DNA from: JAAYXE01 sp964391195 | Lineage (GTDB): Bacteria > Chloroflexota > Anaerolineae > Anaerolineales > UBA4823 | Reading direction: 5' to 3' | DNA length: 64,000 nucleotides | NCBI GenBank assembly: GCA_964391195.1 | Contig: CAYMLG010000011.1 | Coordinates: 40,110 to 104,109 of the forward strand | Part shown: positions 9,414-17,986 of the stretch, one piece after another | How positions within the stretch are numbered: the first letter of the stretch is position 1 | How the letters are laid out: every line of letters begins with the position of its first letter | Notes under the pieces: generated by a model | Told to the model about the DNA's origin: nothing | What the model saw: only the letters and a program-made list of their open reading frames with translations | Database searches by the model: none | Program-made: the position numbers and the translations under genes

Positions 9414-10712
9414 TCAGCGCGGGTCGAGCACGCGGCCCATGAATAGGATGGTGTCTGTCGATTCGTCGCGGATGAGGAAGATGAAGGGGCGGTCGACTAC
9501 GAGCACGATGGGTTGTTCCTCCATGGGAGCCGCGCCGGCCTTCATACCCACTGCGGAGGCGGCCGCAGCTTCCGTTCCGGCCTCATCCACCCTCACAAAG
9601 GATTTGTGCACCACGTTATCGATAAACAGTTCGCGTTCGCCGGTGATGCCCGAGAAATCGGCCTCGTCGGTGAAGGCGGGGGCCATGCCCAGCTCGGAGA
9701 GCGAGTCTTTCAGTGAGAAGGCAGACAGAAAGGTGAACTTGGGCATGCTCAGATACACCTGCTTCCATGCGAGCGTGCGGGTGATGGCGGCCAGCCGTTC
9801 TGCGTCCAGTGCCGCTTCGAAATTGGCGAACTGCCCTGCATCCGGGACGATCAGCAGCATCGAGAGGTCGCGGTTCTTGTAGGGCAGCGTCACCGCCTGA
9901 TAACCCTTGCCGGCCGTATAGCGCAGCGTTAATTCGTCGGGCTGGGACATCATGTCCACATCTACGCTCGTTCCATCCAGCAAGGTGAAGGCGCTCGGAC
10001 TGGTGAGGTTTGCGTCGAACTCATAAGCCCAGAGGGCGTTGAAATATATGGCGTTGGTCAGGATCAGCCGGGTGTCGGAGGTGACTGCGCCGTCGGGGAG
10101 CAGATTTTCAACGCGTCGCTCGGTCTGCCTGGCAATGTAATCATTAATCTGTTGTCGGGCCCTGTTGGGGTTGTTGGTGAAATCCATCAGGCGCAGGCCC
10201 GCGCCGTAATTCTGGGCGATCACATCCAGGAATTCGGGCAGGAAGGTGTAATCCTGCTGTCCCCACAGGTCATTGACCACGCGCAGTTGGAAGGCCTCGC
10301 CGTCCCGCCCGCCTTTTTCAGCCCGCGCGGCGATGTCCTGTTCGAGGGCGTTGAAAGCCGGGTGCAGGCGCTCGGGCGGCAGGGTAAAGTGGAGGGCTTC
10401 AGCCATCTGCTGTTGCGTCTCCCCCTGCGCTCCGGCGTAAGTCATTGCCAGCGCCAGCGAAATACTGTAGGGCGAATAGAACAGGTTGCGGGCGTTCTCT
10501 GCGGCTAGCTGCCGGTAGAGATCCACGGCAAACGCGGCGTTGCCCGCGGCCAGCTCGGCACGATCGGTATCCGGCGCCTGCGAGGCAGCTTCGCGGGGCT
10601 TATTCGACCGGACACTTTTGCCGGCGCCGCCAATCGATGACGCCAGGCCTGAACATGATGCCAACAGGGCGGTGAGGGTCAGAATGATCAGCAAGCGGGA
10701 TATCGGGCGCAT
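9414..10712 (-). CDS. Serpin family lipoprotein (protease inhibitor)
   Basis: 432 residues from ATG at 10712, chosen because AGGAGAGG lies just upstream and a lipoprotein signal follows directly (hydrophobic residues 7-18, lipobox LASC, Cys20). A low-complexity linker leads into a full serpin fold. The hinge reads EAGTEAAAAS, the consensus of inhibitory serpins, and the family signature near the C-terminus reads PFIFLIRDESTDTILFMGRV. Counting from the hinge Gly as P15 puts P1 at or next to small residues (KAGAAP), which suggests an elastase-like target. It is expected to be membrane-anchored on the outside and to inhibit extracellular serine or cysteine proteases. Confidence 0.93.
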   Translation of the reverse strand: MRPISRLLIILTLTALLASCSGLASSIGGAGKSVRSNKPREAASQAPDTDRAELAAGNAAFAVDLYRQLAAENARNLFYSPYSISLALAMTYAGAQGETQQQMAEALHFTLPPERLHPAFNALEQDIAARAEKGGRDGEAFQLRVVNDLWGQQDYTFLPEFLDVIAQNYGAGLRLMDFTNNPNRARQQINDYIARQTERRVENLLPDGAVTSDTRLILTNAIYFNALWAYEFDANLTSPSAFTLLDGTSVDVDMMSQPDELTLRYTAGKGYQAVTLPYKNRDLSMLLIVPDAGQFANFEAALDAERLAAITRTLAWKQVYLSMPKFTFLSAFSLKDSLSELGMAPAFTDEADFSGITGERELFIDNVVHKSFVRVDEAGTEAAAASAVGMKAGAAPMEEQPIVLVVDRPFIFLIRDESTDTILFMGRVLDPR

Positions 10713-10943
10713 GGTTTTCCTCTCCTGTGGTGATGATGGAACCGCGATGGCGGCGCTGATCCACAAAAAAGCGAAAACGCGCCGCCTGTGGAGTTTAGAC
10801 GTGGGAGAGGCGCGAATTGTTCCCGGCGTCACAAACAAACACCCTACCTTCAATGCCAGCGGGGATGCCGGCGGCGATCACAATCGCACGCCCCTATCTC
10901 ATATTATAAAGCCCGCACAGGACGATACCCCTGCGCTCAGGTC

Positions 10944-11333
10944 TTACTTCTCTGCGATCGTCACCTGGTTGCCGTCCGGGTCACTGACCTGGAAGAACTT
11001 TACGCCCGACCCCGGACCGTACAGGTTGTCCATGATCTCAGTGAGATCGGCGCCCTTGTCATTGAGTGCTTTGTGCGCCGCCTTTATGTCGGGAGTTGAA
11101 AAATAGAAACCCATGGTGCCGGGTTTGGGTGGTTCGTTGCTCGTGGTACTCGACCTGGCCAGCGTTATGGACGCCCCGCCGCCCGGAAAGGTGAGCGTTA
11201 CCCACCAGTTGTCATCATCCTGGCGATAGTCTGTCGCTACCTCTAAGCCCAGCTTCTCCGCATAGAACTCTTTCGCCTTCTTCATATCGCTGACTACCAC
11301 CGAAACCATCGTGAGTTGGTTGATCGCTTGCAT
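10944..11333 (-). CDS. VOC (glyoxalase/bleomycin resistance) family protein
   Basis: 129 residues from ATG at 11333 with AAAGGAG before it. The paired beta-alpha-beta modules of the VOC fold can be seen: VSVVVSDMKKAKEFYAEKLGLEV at the start, WWVTLTFPGG, MGFYFSTPDIKAAHKAL and FFQVSDPDGNQVTIAEK at the end. The DPDGN block is typical of glyoxalase-like dioxygenase/resistance proteins. The substrate is unknown. An ECF-type promoter shared with the YCII gene lies at 11393-11419. Confidence 0.9.
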   Translation of the reverse strand: MQAINQLTMVSVVVSDMKKAKEFYAEKLGLEVATDYRQDDDNWWVTLTFPGGGASITLARSSTTSNEPPKPGTMGFYFSTPDIKAAHKALNDKGADLTEIMDNLYGPGSGVKFFQVSDPDGNQVTIAEK

Positions 11334-11392
11334 GATCGACTCCTTTCGATTGCCTTTCTACCGGTATGTGCCAATCGTCCTTCTGTAAACCC

Positions 11393-11419
11393 GTCGCACC
11401 GGGAGGGGGTAATATGACA
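11393..11419 (-). promoter_or_regulatory. ECF sigma-type promoter of VOC gene
   Basis: Read on the minus strand this is TGTCAT, 17 bases, CGAC. The same two boxes with the same 17-base spacer occur upstream of the YCII/DGPF gene at 14434-14460. TGTC...CGNC elements are known for ECF41/ECF42-type sigma factors, and ECF42 is linked with DGPF proteins. The sigma factor itself is not in the window. Confidence 0.6.
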
Positions 11420-11478
11420 GGTCAGAGGGATTCTCATCTGTTTCTAATTTGGTAAGGCGCCCCGGCTGATTTTCCTGG

Positions 11479-11550
11479 GCACAGGTGAAACTGTCTTGCA
11501 TGGGGAAACTGCTTGCACAGGTGACCCTGTCTGGCATAGTTTCACTGTGC
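11479..11550. repeat. Small direct and inverted repeats after uvrA-like gene
   Basis: Three degenerate ~19-base units (each near GGTGAAACTGTCTTGCAT) are arranged so that the outer ends, GCACAGGTGAAACT and AGTTTCACTGTGC, also pair with one bulge. It lies directly downstream of the minus-strand UvrA-like gene and may serve as its terminator. Confidence 0.4.
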
Positions 11551-11554
11551 CTTT

Positions 11555-13777
11555 CTAGATATACCGGCTGGTGATCGATTGCTTAGCCTTTTTCAAGTCT
11601 GCCGGTGTGCCTTCGAACATCACCTGTCCGCCGCGGCTGCCGCCTTCCGGCCCCAGGTCGATGACCCAATCCGCGTTACGCACCACGTCCATATTGTGTT
11701 CGATCACGATCACCGTGTTGCCGCCGTCCACCAGCCGGTTGATCATCTCGAGCAGGTGGGCCGTATCTGCCTTGTGCATACCGGTCGTGGGCTCGTCCAT
11801 CACATAGATGCTGCCTTCCTTGTGCAGTTCGCTGGCCAACTTAATGCGCTGGGCCTCGCCGCCCGAGAGCGTGTTGAGGGGCTGGCCGAGCGTCAGGTAG
11901 TCGAGCCCCACGTCGTTCATCGTCTGCAGTTTGTGCTTGATCTCGGGTTGGTCGAAGTGCTCGAGCGCCTGGCGGACGGTCATTTCCAGGACCTCGGCGA
12001 TGGACTTGCCATCCAGCTTATAAGCCAGCACCTCGTCCTTGAAACGTTTGCCGCCGCATACCTCGCAGGGCGATTTCACACTTTCGAAGAAGGAAAGATC
12101 GGTATACACCACGCCCAGGCCCTGGCAGTTTTCGCAAGCCCCCTTGGAGTTGAAACTGAACAAGCCCGCGTCCACCTTGTTGGCTTTGGCAAAGACCTTG
12201 CGCACATCGTCCATCACCCCGGTGTACGTGGCCGGGTTGGAGCGCGAAGAGACGCCCACCGCCGATTGGTCGATCAGGATTGCCTCCGGGTACTGCCTCA
12301 TGAAGGCTTCATTGATCAACGAGCTCTTGCCGGAGCCCGCCACTCCGGTGACCAGCGTCAGCACGCCCACGGGAATGTCCACACTCACATTCTTGAGGTT
12401 ATTCACGTTTACGTTGCTCAGCTTAAGATGCCCCTTGGCCTGGCGGAACTCCTTTTTAATCGGCATGGTCTCCTTCATGAACTTGCCGGTCAGCGTATCC
12501 GCTTTGAGCAGGCCGGCATAGTCGCCTTCGTAGACGATCTCGCCGCCCTGATTGCCGGCATACGGGCCCATGTCTACGATGTGGTCGGCTACCTGGATGA
12601 CATCCGGGTCATGCTCGACGACCAGCACCGTGTTGCCCTTATCGCGCAGTTTCACCAGCATTTCGTTCAGTTGGTGCACATCGCGCGGGTGCAGGCCCAC
12701 GCTGGGCTCATCGAAGATATACATCACATCGATCAGGCTGCTGCTCAGTTGTTTTACCAGCTTCACGCGCTGCGCCTCGCCGCCGGAGAGCGTGTCAGTT
12801 TCGCGGTCGAGGGTGAGGTAATCCAGGCCGATGTCGATCACATTCTGCAGCCGCTCCACCAGGGTATCCACCATCGGCCTGGCTACCGGCTCCTTGATAT
12901 CCTTGACCACGCCGATCAGTTCGCCTACTTCCATCGCCGCGAGCTCGGCGATGTTGTACCCGTTGATCTTGCAGCTCAGCACGGTCTGGTTGAGGCGCCT
13001 CCCTTTGCACACCGGGCAGGGACCCTCGGTCAGGTATTGCGCCACCTTCTCTTGCGTTCGCTGGGAGCGTGTTTTTAAGTCTCGCTCGATGTACGAGCGG
13101 GTGAAACTCGTGATCACGCCCAGGTAGGTGCGGTTCATTTTGCCCACCTTGAATTTTTGCTCCTTGCCATAGAGGAGCAGGTCCATCTCTTCCTCTGTGA
13201 ACTCTGATAACTTCTTGTCGTTGTCGAAGAAGCCGCTTGCAGCATAGATACTCTCGTCAAAAACAGGCCCCTGGATTGCGCCTTCGCGCAGAGATTTGGA
13301 TGGGTCGTAGAATTTTTCGACGATCGGCTGCAGCTTGCGGCCCAGCCCGTTGCATTCCGGGCACATCCCCTGTGGATCGTTGAACGAAAACACGTTGGAA
13401 TAGCCAACGAAAGGCTTGCCCACCCGCGAGAACAGCAGGCGCAGCACAGTGTAAATATCTGTGATGGTGCCCACGGTGGAATGCGAACCCCCGCCCAGGC
13501 GTTTCTGATCCACGGCGATGGCCATGCCCAGATTCTCGATGGAGTCGGCCTCCGGCTGTGCATAACGCGGCAGGAAGTTGCGCACGAACATGCTGAAAGT
13601 TTCGTACAACTGCCGCTGTGCTTCGGCGGCGATGGTGTCGAATACAACCGAAGACTTGCCCGACCCGGAAACACCGGTAAAGATCGTGATCTTGCGTTTC
13701 GGGATGCGCAGCGAGATGTCCTTTAAATTATTCTCCCGCGCTCCGTGGATTTCTATATATTCATATTCCCGGGGCAT
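11555..13777 (-). CDS. Short UvrA-like ABC ATPase (excinuclease A paralogue)
   Basis: 740 residues, about 200 shorter than housekeeping UvrA. Two ABC modules are present: Walker A GVSGSGKSS (about 35) and GVAGSGKSS (about 480); signatures LSGGEAQR (about 330 and 650); Walker B with FDEPSVGLHP and MDEPTTGMH. Zinc-module cysteines are CPEC, CPVC, CENC and CEVC. The first module runs almost directly from Walker A to GGGSHSTVGT and the zinc pairs, so the UvrB-binding region of canonical UvrA appears to be missing. Such short paralogues are linked to DNA-intercalator tolerance or drug resistance in other bacteria rather than core repair. The start is ATG at 13777 with AGGAGG. Confidence 0.93.
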   Translation of the reverse strand: MPREYEYIEIHGARENNLKDISLRIPKRKITIFTGVSGSGKSSVVFDTIAAEAQRQLYETFSMFVRNFLPRYAQPEADSIENLGMAIAVDQKRLGGGSHSTVGTITDIYTVLRLLFSRVGKPFVGYSNVFSFNDPQGMCPECNGLGRKLQPIVEKFYDPSKSLREGAIQGPVFDESIYAASGFFDNDKKLSEFTEEEMDLLLYGKEQKFKVGKMNRTYLGVITSFTRSYIERDLKTRSQRTQEKVAQYLTEGPCPVCKGRRLNQTVLSCKINGYNIAELAAMEVGELIGVVKDIKEPVARPMVDTLVERLQNVIDIGLDYLTLDRETDTLSGGEAQRVKLVKQLSSSLIDVMYIFDEPSVGLHPRDVHQLNEMLVKLRDKGNTVLVVEHDPDVIQVADHIVDMGPYAGNQGGEIVYEGDYAGLLKADTLTGKFMKETMPIKKEFRQAKGHLKLSNVNVNNLKNVSVDIPVGVLTLVTGVAGSGKSSLINEAFMRQYPEAILIDQSAVGVSSRSNPATYTGVMDDVRKVFAKANKVDAGLFSFNSKGACENCQGLGVVYTDLSFFESVKSPCEVCGGKRFKDEVLAYKLDGKSIAEVLEMTVRQALEHFDQPEIKHKLQTMNDVGLDYLTLGQPLNTLSGGEAQRIKLASELHKEGSIYVMDEPTTGMHKADTAHLLEMINRLVDGGNTVIVIEHNMDVVRNADWVIDLGPEGGSRGGQVMFEGTPADLKKAKQSITSRYI

Positions 13778-13877
13778 ATTTCCTCCTTTGTGCTGTGTGG
13801 GAATAAGTGTCTTATCGACCTGTCCCCCCTTGCGCTCATCCGCTCCTCAACTTTATGATCCCGGCGACCACAAAGGC

Positions 13878-13977
13878 NNNNNNNNNNNNNNNNNNNNNNN
13901 NNNNNNNNNNNNNNNNNNNNNNNNNNNNNNNNNNNNNNNNNNNNNNNNNNNNNNNNNNNNNNNNNNNNNNNNNNNNN
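13878..13977. other. Assembly gap (100 N) with identical 55-base flanks
   Basis: The 55 bases before the gap (13823-13877) and the 55 bases after it (13978-14032) are identical. This is the pattern of two contigs that overlap by one k-mer but were joined with an arbitrary gap. The true sequence probably has only one copy and no gap; the flank contains the C-terminus of the YCII gene. Confidence 0.85.
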
Positions 13978-14007
13978 TCCCCCCTTGCGCTCATCCGCTC
14001 CTCAACT

Positions 14008-14361
14008 TTATGATCCCGGCGACCACAAAGGCCGGATTTCGATCGAGCCGTATTTCGCAGTGGGGATCTTTTCCGCCCAGCGGATTGCGTCATCGAGATC
14101 CTTGCAATCGACAAGGACATACCCGCCCAACTGCTCGTGCGTCTCCGCAAACGGGCCGTCGATGATCATGGTTTTGTCGTCCCGGACTCGGACTGTCGTC
14201 ACGCTGCTCTCCGGGGCGACACCGTTGCTGGAGATCAGTTCGCCGGAAGCCGATATCTCCTTTCTGAACTCGGCCCAGGCTTTCCTCGCCGCCAGGATTT
14301 CTTCTTCCGACCAATCCGAGCCGATCGCCTCGTCTGCGTACATCAATAACAGGTATTTCAT
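14008..14361 (-). CDS. YCII/DGPF family protein
   Basis: 117 residues from ATG at 14361 with AGGAGAG before it. Starts MKYLLLMYADE and contains the hallmark DGPFAETHEQLGGY (about 68-81), then ALP-like AIRWAEKIP. This ferredoxin-like fold (YciI-related, DGPF) is a small cytoplasmic protein commonly encoded beside ECF42 sigma factors; its chemistry is unknown. The gene carries the same ECF-type promoter as the VOC gene 3 kb away. Its last 25 bases fall in the duplicated gap flank but the frame is intact. Confidence 0.9.
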   Translation of the reverse strand: MKYLLLMYADEAIGSDWSEEEILAARKAWAEFRKEISASGELISSNGVAPESSVTTVRVRDDKTMIIDGPFAETHEQLGGYVLVDCKDLDDAIRWAEKIPTAKYGSIEIRPLWSPGS

Positions 14362-14433
14362 GAGCTTGCTCTCCTGGTAGATAATGGTTTATGCGTCAAG
14401 CAATTCCGCTTACATAGCAGCTTCTATACAAAC

Positions 14434-14460
14434 GTCGCTGGAGAAGGGGACAAAATGACA
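14434..14460 (-). promoter_or_regulatory. ECF sigma-type promoter of YCII/DGPF gene
   Basis: On the minus strand: TGTCAT, 17 bases, CGAC, ending about 72 bases before the YCII start. Boxes and spacer length match the VOC promoter, and the similarity extends about 15 bases upstream of the -35 box (GAATCC..CC..ACC). Confidence 0.62.
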
Positions 14461-14621
14461 GGTGGGGAGGATTCTTATCAGATTCTCATCTTCTCGCTGG
14501 CCCCCGGCCTCGTCTCCCCCAGGCACTCGTAAAGGTTGGCCGTTTCCATCGGTTTCGGTGAAATCAGGGCCGGCGACCTACCCGATCAGCCGGCCCACCT
14601 CTCCCACCATTCAAGGACTGC

Positions 14622-16166
14622 TTACTGCTGAGCTGAGGTTGCTCTGTGCGGATGATCCCGGTCCCGGCCTCCGGGCGCTCCTGATCGAGTTGCTGTCAAG
14701 CACATAGCGATTTCCAAAATCCCCTTCAGAGACAGCAGGCCGGCTGCTGCGCTCAGCCAACTGGCCAGGTCAGGCTGGTACAGGGCGAGCGCCGGCCAGA
14801 CTGGCACTTTGCGCTTTATGAATAGCAGCGCGAGCGGCCCAATAAAGGAATAGACCGCAGTTATCCCGCTGCATCGCTTCGGGCGCAACCGGCTGCCGGT
14901 CTCCCGTCGCCTCGATCTTTCGTGCCGCCCGGGAACTCGCACCAGCGACCGGATCAGCGCCGCGCTCAGGCCCACGATCACCGCATCGAAGATCAGCGAT
15001 ACCCGCTGCTGCCCCAGGCCTTGTTCGGGCATGGGCTGTTGGGTGGCCATATTCAGTACGCTGTGCGCCATGCCCCGGGTCGTGATCCGGGCGCTGATCA
15101 GGAAGGATTTATCGGCGTCTGGGTCCAATAACCGGCGGACGATCTCGCCAACTGACCTCGGACCAAGGGACACCGAACTGAGGGGGGAAGATAGCCCATC
15201 CAGGGCGCTGATCACATTGGCGGAGACGAACACGCCCGTGCTCGATTGCGGGTCGATGAACAGCGAGCACTGGAAGTTCGCTGTACCGCCATCGGCGTTG
15301 ATCAGTCTGCGCCCGTCAATGCGAAGTGATTCCCATCCCAGGCCGTACGTTCCCGGGGGCGGCTCGGCCTGCATTAAGGAGATCCCTTCCGGCGAGAGCA
15401 CTGCCTTGTCCTGGTAGCGCCCGCCGTTCAACTGCGCAATCAGGAAATGGGCCATGTCCTCGGCGCTGGAAATGATGAATCCGGCCGGCAGGTTGGCACG
15501 GTTGTACGGCAGGGTGGCCGGTATAGGGAACCCGAACCACCAGCGGTGCCCCATCGCCATGCCGTCCTGGATGGCTTCATCCTGCGAGACGAAGCTGTGC
15601 CGCATATCGAGCGGCTTGAAGATATGCTCGCGTACATAATCCTCATAGGACTGCCCGGTCACGGCCTGGATGATCACCCCCAGGGTCGCGTAGTTTGCGT
15701 TGGAGTAGGCAAAAGACTGCCCGGGCGGGAAGCTCGGCTGCGTGTTCGCCAGCAGCCGGACGTGCCGTTCCAGGGCATCCGGATAGTCCGGCCAGGTCCA
15801 GGTGACAAACGTGGGATTTTGCGGGAGCCCGCTGGTCTGGTCGATCAGCATGCGCACCGTAATCTGGGCCGCGGCAGCCGGATCGGCGAGGCGGAACCAG
15901 GGCAGGTAGCGCTGGACCGGGGCATCAAGCTGCACCTTGCCGGCCTCCACCAACTGCATGACCGCCAGGGCAGTAAAAGGTTTGGTGATCGAGCCGATGA
16001 TAAAAGGTGTCTGTGGCGTCACCGGGCGTCCGGAAGGATCCGCCTGTCCGTAGCCCTTCAGGTAGACGATCCTGTCCCCTTTCACGATCGTAACCGCCGT
16101 TCCGGGGATTCGGTCCGAGCGCATTCGCTCCGTGATGTACTCGTCGATATCTCTATGTATGTCCAT
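14622..16166 (-). CDS. Beta-lactamase-family serine hydrolase with C-terminal membrane segments
   Basis: 514 residues from ATG at 16166. The class C/PBP-like core (about 1-340) has the SxxK motif GSITKPF (about residue 60) and YxN motif FAYSNANY (about 150); the third motif reads NADGGT rather than HxG. The C-terminal third has hydrophobic stretches (about 390-410, 440-460 and 470-495) and resembles membrane-anchored esterase/peptidase relatives of EstB and PbpE. There is no N-terminal signal peptide, which is odd if the enzyme works outside. The last 30 residues are basic and low in hydrophobicity and may reflect a late frameshift. It is more likely an esterase or D-aminopeptidase than a resistance enzyme. 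Confidence 0.85.
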   Translation of the reverse strand: MDIHRDIDEYITERMRSDRIPGTAVTIVKGDRIVYLKGYGQADPSGRPVTPQTPFIIGSITKPFTALAVMQLVEAGKVQLDAPVQRYLPWFRLADPAAAAQITVRMLIDQTSGLPQNPTFVTWTWPDYPDALERHVRLLANTQPSFPPGQSFAYSNANYATLGVIIQAVTGQSYEDYVREHIFKPLDMRHSFVSQDEAIQDGMAMGHRWWFGFPIPATLPYNRANLPAGFIISSAEDMAHFLIAQLNGGRYQDKAVLSPEGISLMQAEPPPGTYGLGWESLRIDGRRLINADGGTANFQCSLFIDPQSSTGVFVSANVISALDGLSSPLSSVSLGPRSVGEIVRRLLDPDADKSFLISARITTRGMAHSVLNMATQQPMPEQGLGQQRVSLIFDAVIVGLSAALIRSLVRVPGRHERSRRRETGSRLRPKRCSGITAVYSFIGPLALLFIKRKVPVWPALALYQPDLASWLSAAAGLLSLKGILEIAMCLTATRSGAPGGRDRDHPHRATSAQQ

Positions 16167-16722
16167 TTGTTTATCTCCCCTTCGAACATAAGTTTCCGGG
16201 TGTAATTGTACAATATTTATCCCCTTTAGAATCTCTTTGACCCCTGATGACCGCTGCTCAGTGTCATCTTTTCACATCCCTCTTCCCTGGCGCACATGCT
16301 TCAACTGCCGGTTCCCGGGCTTTTGTATTTCCCGTTGCTTAAAATGGGGGCAGATCATAAGAGATAAAATTCACAAAAACATGGTACAATGATTTTGACG
16401 AACCCACTCAATTATTGACAGAACAACCAAGCGAACAACAACCTCACCGGAAGTAAAAGCAGCCCTGTTTTTGATCTGCATACACACATGCATGCAGTGA
16501 GAGGCTCCTTGATGACTACGTTGTTCTATGTTGATCATCAATTGCACCTGGGATTTGCCAGAACAGGTGCTGTTTGCGATTCCATTTCTCGCAAGAAAGG
16601 AGGATAGCTTATTAGAAGATAAGGGACTGCCGGATTGGTCTGCGTACCAGAAAATTCTAATTCAATAAACCAGGAACATATTTCACCACGGGCATAGCTG
16701 ATCGAATAAGGAGAAGTGATCT
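16167..16722. other. Intergenic stretch upstream of liv operon
   Basis: About 550 bases separating two divergent genes. It holds a possible extended -10 promoter at 16382-16390 and would leave a leader of some 330 bases before livK. A short CACCTG/CAGGTG stem is visible near 16545-16570. No gene or known riboswitch is recognised. Confidence 0.45.
16382..16390 (+). promoter_or_regulatory. Possible extended -10 promoter for liv operon
   Basis: TGGTACAAT fits the extended -10 pattern TGnTANAAT. There is no good -35 box 17 bases upstream, so this is only a candidate. Confidence 0.3.
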
Positions 16723-17913
16723 ATGTCCCCTATCAAACCTCGCGCATTGCTGATCGTGTTCAGCATATTGATTCTTCTGTTGGCAGCCTGCCAGACAGCC
16801 GCGCCGGCTCCAGCAGAACCGCAGCAGGCGGGGGAGCCCGAACCCGAAAAGCCTTCTGAGATCGTCATTGGTGTATATGAACCGATGACGGGAGCTCAGG
16901 CCGCGGGCGGCGAGCTAACCATGCAAGGTGTGAATCTGGCGCACAAGCAAGTCCCCGAAGTGCTCGGCGCCAAGATCCGCCTGGTATTGGTTGACAATCG
17001 CAGCGACAAAGCCGAGTCTGCGACTGCCATGCAGCGCTTGATCGAGCAAGAAGGCGCTATCGCCGTGATCGGGAGCTACGGCAGTTCCAATGCCATGGCC
17101 GGCGGCGAAGTGGCCGAAAAAGCTCATGTCCCCGTTATGGGCTGCTCTCCAACCAACCCCCTCGTGACTCAGGGCAAAGACTACTATTTCCGCGCCTGCT
17201 TCATCGATCCTTTCCAGGGTAGGGTGATGGCTAAATATGCCGTCGAGGACCTGGGAGTGAAAACTGTGGCCATCATCCAGGATGTCGCTCAGGACTATGC
17301 GGTTGGCCTGGCGGCATTCTTCCGCGAGGCCTATATCGAGCTCACCGGGGATGCCTCCGGAATTGTGGCTTTCACCTCTTACCAGACCGGCGACCAGGAC
17401 TTTACCGCCCAATTGACCTCGGCCTTCGCCCATAATCCCGACGCGATTTATGCCCCGGGTTATTTCGGCGATGCAGCCCTACTGGCAAAACAGGCTCGAG
17501 AGCTGGGTTACGAGGGCTACATTATGGGCGCTGATGCCTGGGAAGCCCCCGAATTGATCGAGATCGCCGGCCCGGCAGCCGAAGGGCTGATCTTCAGCAC
17601 ACACTACCATCCGGACGCGGCTGTCAACCCGGCCTCAGCCCAATTCGTCAAAGATTTCGAGGCAGAGTACGGCGAACGTCCCAGCGCGTTTGCAGCCCTG
17701 GGATATGACGCCTACATGCTGGTCATCGATTCGATCAAACGCGCCAACTCCTTCGACCCGCAGGAAATCCGCGACGCCATGGCGGGGATCTCCGGATATG
17801 CGGGTGTGACCGGCACCATTACCATGGATGAAAACGGCGACGCAGTCAAAGACGCGGTCATCCTTACCGTGAAAAACGGGGAGTTTGTGTACCTTTCAAC
17901 GGTCAGCCCGTAG
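16723..17913 (+). CDS. livK: Branched-chain amino acid ABC transporter, substrate-binding lipoprotein
   Basis: 396 residues from ATG at 16723 with AAGGAGAAG upstream. A type II signal peptide ends in LLAAC (Cys23), followed by a Pro/Ala/Glu-rich linker. The type I periplasmic-binding fold of the Leu/Ile/Val family follows: EIVIGVYEPMTGAQAAGGE, AVIGSYGSSNAMAGGEVAEK and AYMLVIDSIKRA. It delivers a substrate (branched-chain amino acid or related amide or amino acid) to LivHM. First gene of the operon, it is followed by a hairpin that probably lets more LivK than membrane components be made. Confidence 0.93.
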   Translation: MSPIKPRALLIVFSILILLLAACQTAAPAPAEPQQAGEPEPEKPSEIVIGVYEPMTGAQAAGGELTMQGVNLAHKQVPEVLGAKIRLVLVDNRSDKAESATAMQRLIEQEGAIAVIGSYGSSNAMAGGEVAEKAHVPVMGCSPTNPLVTQGKDYYFRACFIDPFQGRVMAKYAVEDLGVKTVAIIQDVAQDYAVGLAAFFREAYIELTGDASGIVAFTSYQTGDQDFTAQLTSAFAHNPDAIYAPGYFGDAALLAKQARELGYEGYIMGADAWEAPELIEIAGPAAEGLIFSTHYHPDAAVNPASAQFVKDFEAEYGERPSAFAALGYDAYMLVIDSIKRANSFDPQEIRDAMAGISGYAGVTGTITMDENGDAVKDAVILTVKNGEFVYLSTVSP

Positions 17914-17927
17914 CGGTATCCATTCCA

Positions 17928-17951
17928 AGGGGGCCTATCAAGAGGCCCCCT
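17928..17951 (+). terminator. Hairpin between livK and livH
   Basis: AGGGGGCCT, six-base loop, AGGCCCCCT, followed by a T/C-rich CTTGCTTCTTT tail, 15 bases after livK. Probably a partial terminator that sets the ratio of binding protein to permease. Confidence 0.7.
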
Positions 17952-17986
17952 CTTGCTTCTTTCAATGCTTTGGCGGGGAGGCTTCG

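Noticed and set aside
11579..13078. 499-codon plus-strand open frame
   Set aside because: Antisense shadow of the uvrA-like gene; its protein is a His/Gln/Val-rich mirror of that coding sequence and has no family pattern.
15447..16205. 252-codon plus-strand open frame
   Set aside because: Antisense to the serine hydrolase gene; no ribosome site and no recognisable domain.
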